From Mesostigma viride (lineage: Eukaryota; Streptophyta; Mesostigmatophyceae; Mesostigmatales; Mesostigmataceae), in NCBI GenBank assembly GCA_009746045.1, contig RPFO01000256.1, positions 1,292,966 to 1,354,965 on the forward strand: a stretch of DNA of 62,000 nucleotides. The letters are read 5' to 3'. Below, piece after piece: positions 61,438 through 62,000 of the stretch (position 1 is the stretch's first letter; every line of letters starts with the position of its first letter). The translations under genes and the position numbers were made by a program. Below the pieces are notes generated by a model. The model did no database searches and was not told where the DNA came from. It saw only the letters and a program-made list of their open reading frames with translations.

Positions 61438-62000
61438 TTACAACGTTCGGTCGCACACCACCATGCGACCAAGGCTGGCTAAGTCCGGAATCCCCCCGTT
61501 TTGCGAACCAACGTATACATGACGCACTGCACCTGCCTCTGTCCGCCGTTGGATTCAGCAGATCGACGAACCTGGCAGCATCCCGCGCAAAAATTTTTTG
61601 AACGTCTTTCGCCAAAAGGCACCAACGGCAGCTACACAAACGGCCGGACCGCACGCCTCGCGCGGGGCCCGCACGCCCCGCGCGGCTGCGTGCGGATCGG
61701 CTAAACTCCGTACTGCTTGGTACAAGTACAGAGGCCTCAGGAGCTAAGGCTGTACCGTTTCAGTAGACTTCTACCAATGAGCCCGTGACTAACCAACACT
61801 ACCGTACACTGACCGTAATATCTACCATTTGAATGACTGAGAAAATGTCCGTTTGATCAAAAGGGATCGACGACATCGAAAGCGTTGGCGAGCAGACACA
61901 AACTTGCAACGGGTGACTTAGCGGCTATCACGGCGGCGGGTGGCACCAGAAAGATGGCGGTCCCACCCATGGATACCGGAATCGAGCCGAACACTTACAT
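61438..62000. other. Upstream region of the repeat-protein gene
   Basis: No ORF supported. It includes a GC-rich inverted repeat (GCGCGGGGC...GCCCCGCGC, about 61659-61683) and may contain the promoter of the minus-strand gene. Confidence 0.4.

Overview
The window looks like nuclear DNA of a eukaryotic protist or alga in which a stretch of giant-virus (Nucleocytoviricota-like) DNA lies beside a dense block of transposable elements. Evidence for a eukaryotic host includes a probable spliced gene, a chromodomain Ty3/gypsy element, a Copia-like LTR element, a LINE, CACTA and hAT-like DNA transposons, microsatellites and long gene-poor stretches. The species cannot be named from the sequence.

Region 1 (about 1-24.3 kb) is GC-rich, intron-free and tightly packed on both strands, with short spacers. 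It encodes a split HTH/DDE transposase at the left edge. It also encodes proteins resembling NCLDV-conserved families: a DUF5762-like membrane protein, a small conserved NCLDV protein, a DUF5767-like protein, a zinc/GKxKG protein and a U-box/IQ-like protein. A run of LamG-like fibre or capsid-decoration proteins occupies 3.2-9.8 kb. Other genes encode a staphylococcal-nuclease-fold enzyme, a MYND finger, a GNAT-like protein, three intact and one broken Bro-N-like paralogues, two proteins with a small Cys/His N-terminus, and several single-pass membrane proteins. No capsid, polymerase or packaging ATPase gene lies in the window, so this is part of a larger viral segment. Many genes are cut by single frame changes, mostly in G/C runs of six or more. 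That points to sequencing or assembly indels, decay of an integrated virus, or both.

Region 2 (24.3-26.6 kb) is repeat-rich and non-coding.

Region 3 (26.6-48.8 kb) is a four-level nest of mobile elements whose junctions can be read base by base. An hAT-like element with 8-bp target duplication AAGGTGAT contains a LINE with 11-bp duplication TGGCCGTATTT. The LINE's endonuclease is split by a 16-kb Copia-like element with 474-bp LTRs and 5-bp duplication GTGCC. That element's gag is split by an 8.4-kb CACTA element with 36-bp inverted ends and 2-bp duplication GA. Removing each insert with one duplication copy rejoins the reading frame of the interrupted gene at the LINE and gag junctions. The Copia-like element has unusual ends (AGTTAG...CTAACT), an INT-PR-RT-RH domain order and altered catalytic motifs.

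Region 4 (48.8-58.7 kb) holds a small ORF, a 1.3-kb non-coding leader-like stretch and a Ty3/gypsy chromovirus-type element. A stand-alone RNase H1 hybrid-binding domain is encoded ahead of its gag, and a further ORF follows its pol.

Region 5 (58.7-62 kb) carries a probable two-exon gene on the minus strand encoding a Pro/Ala/Lys-rich repeat protein. No tRNA, rRNA or CRISPR array was recognised.
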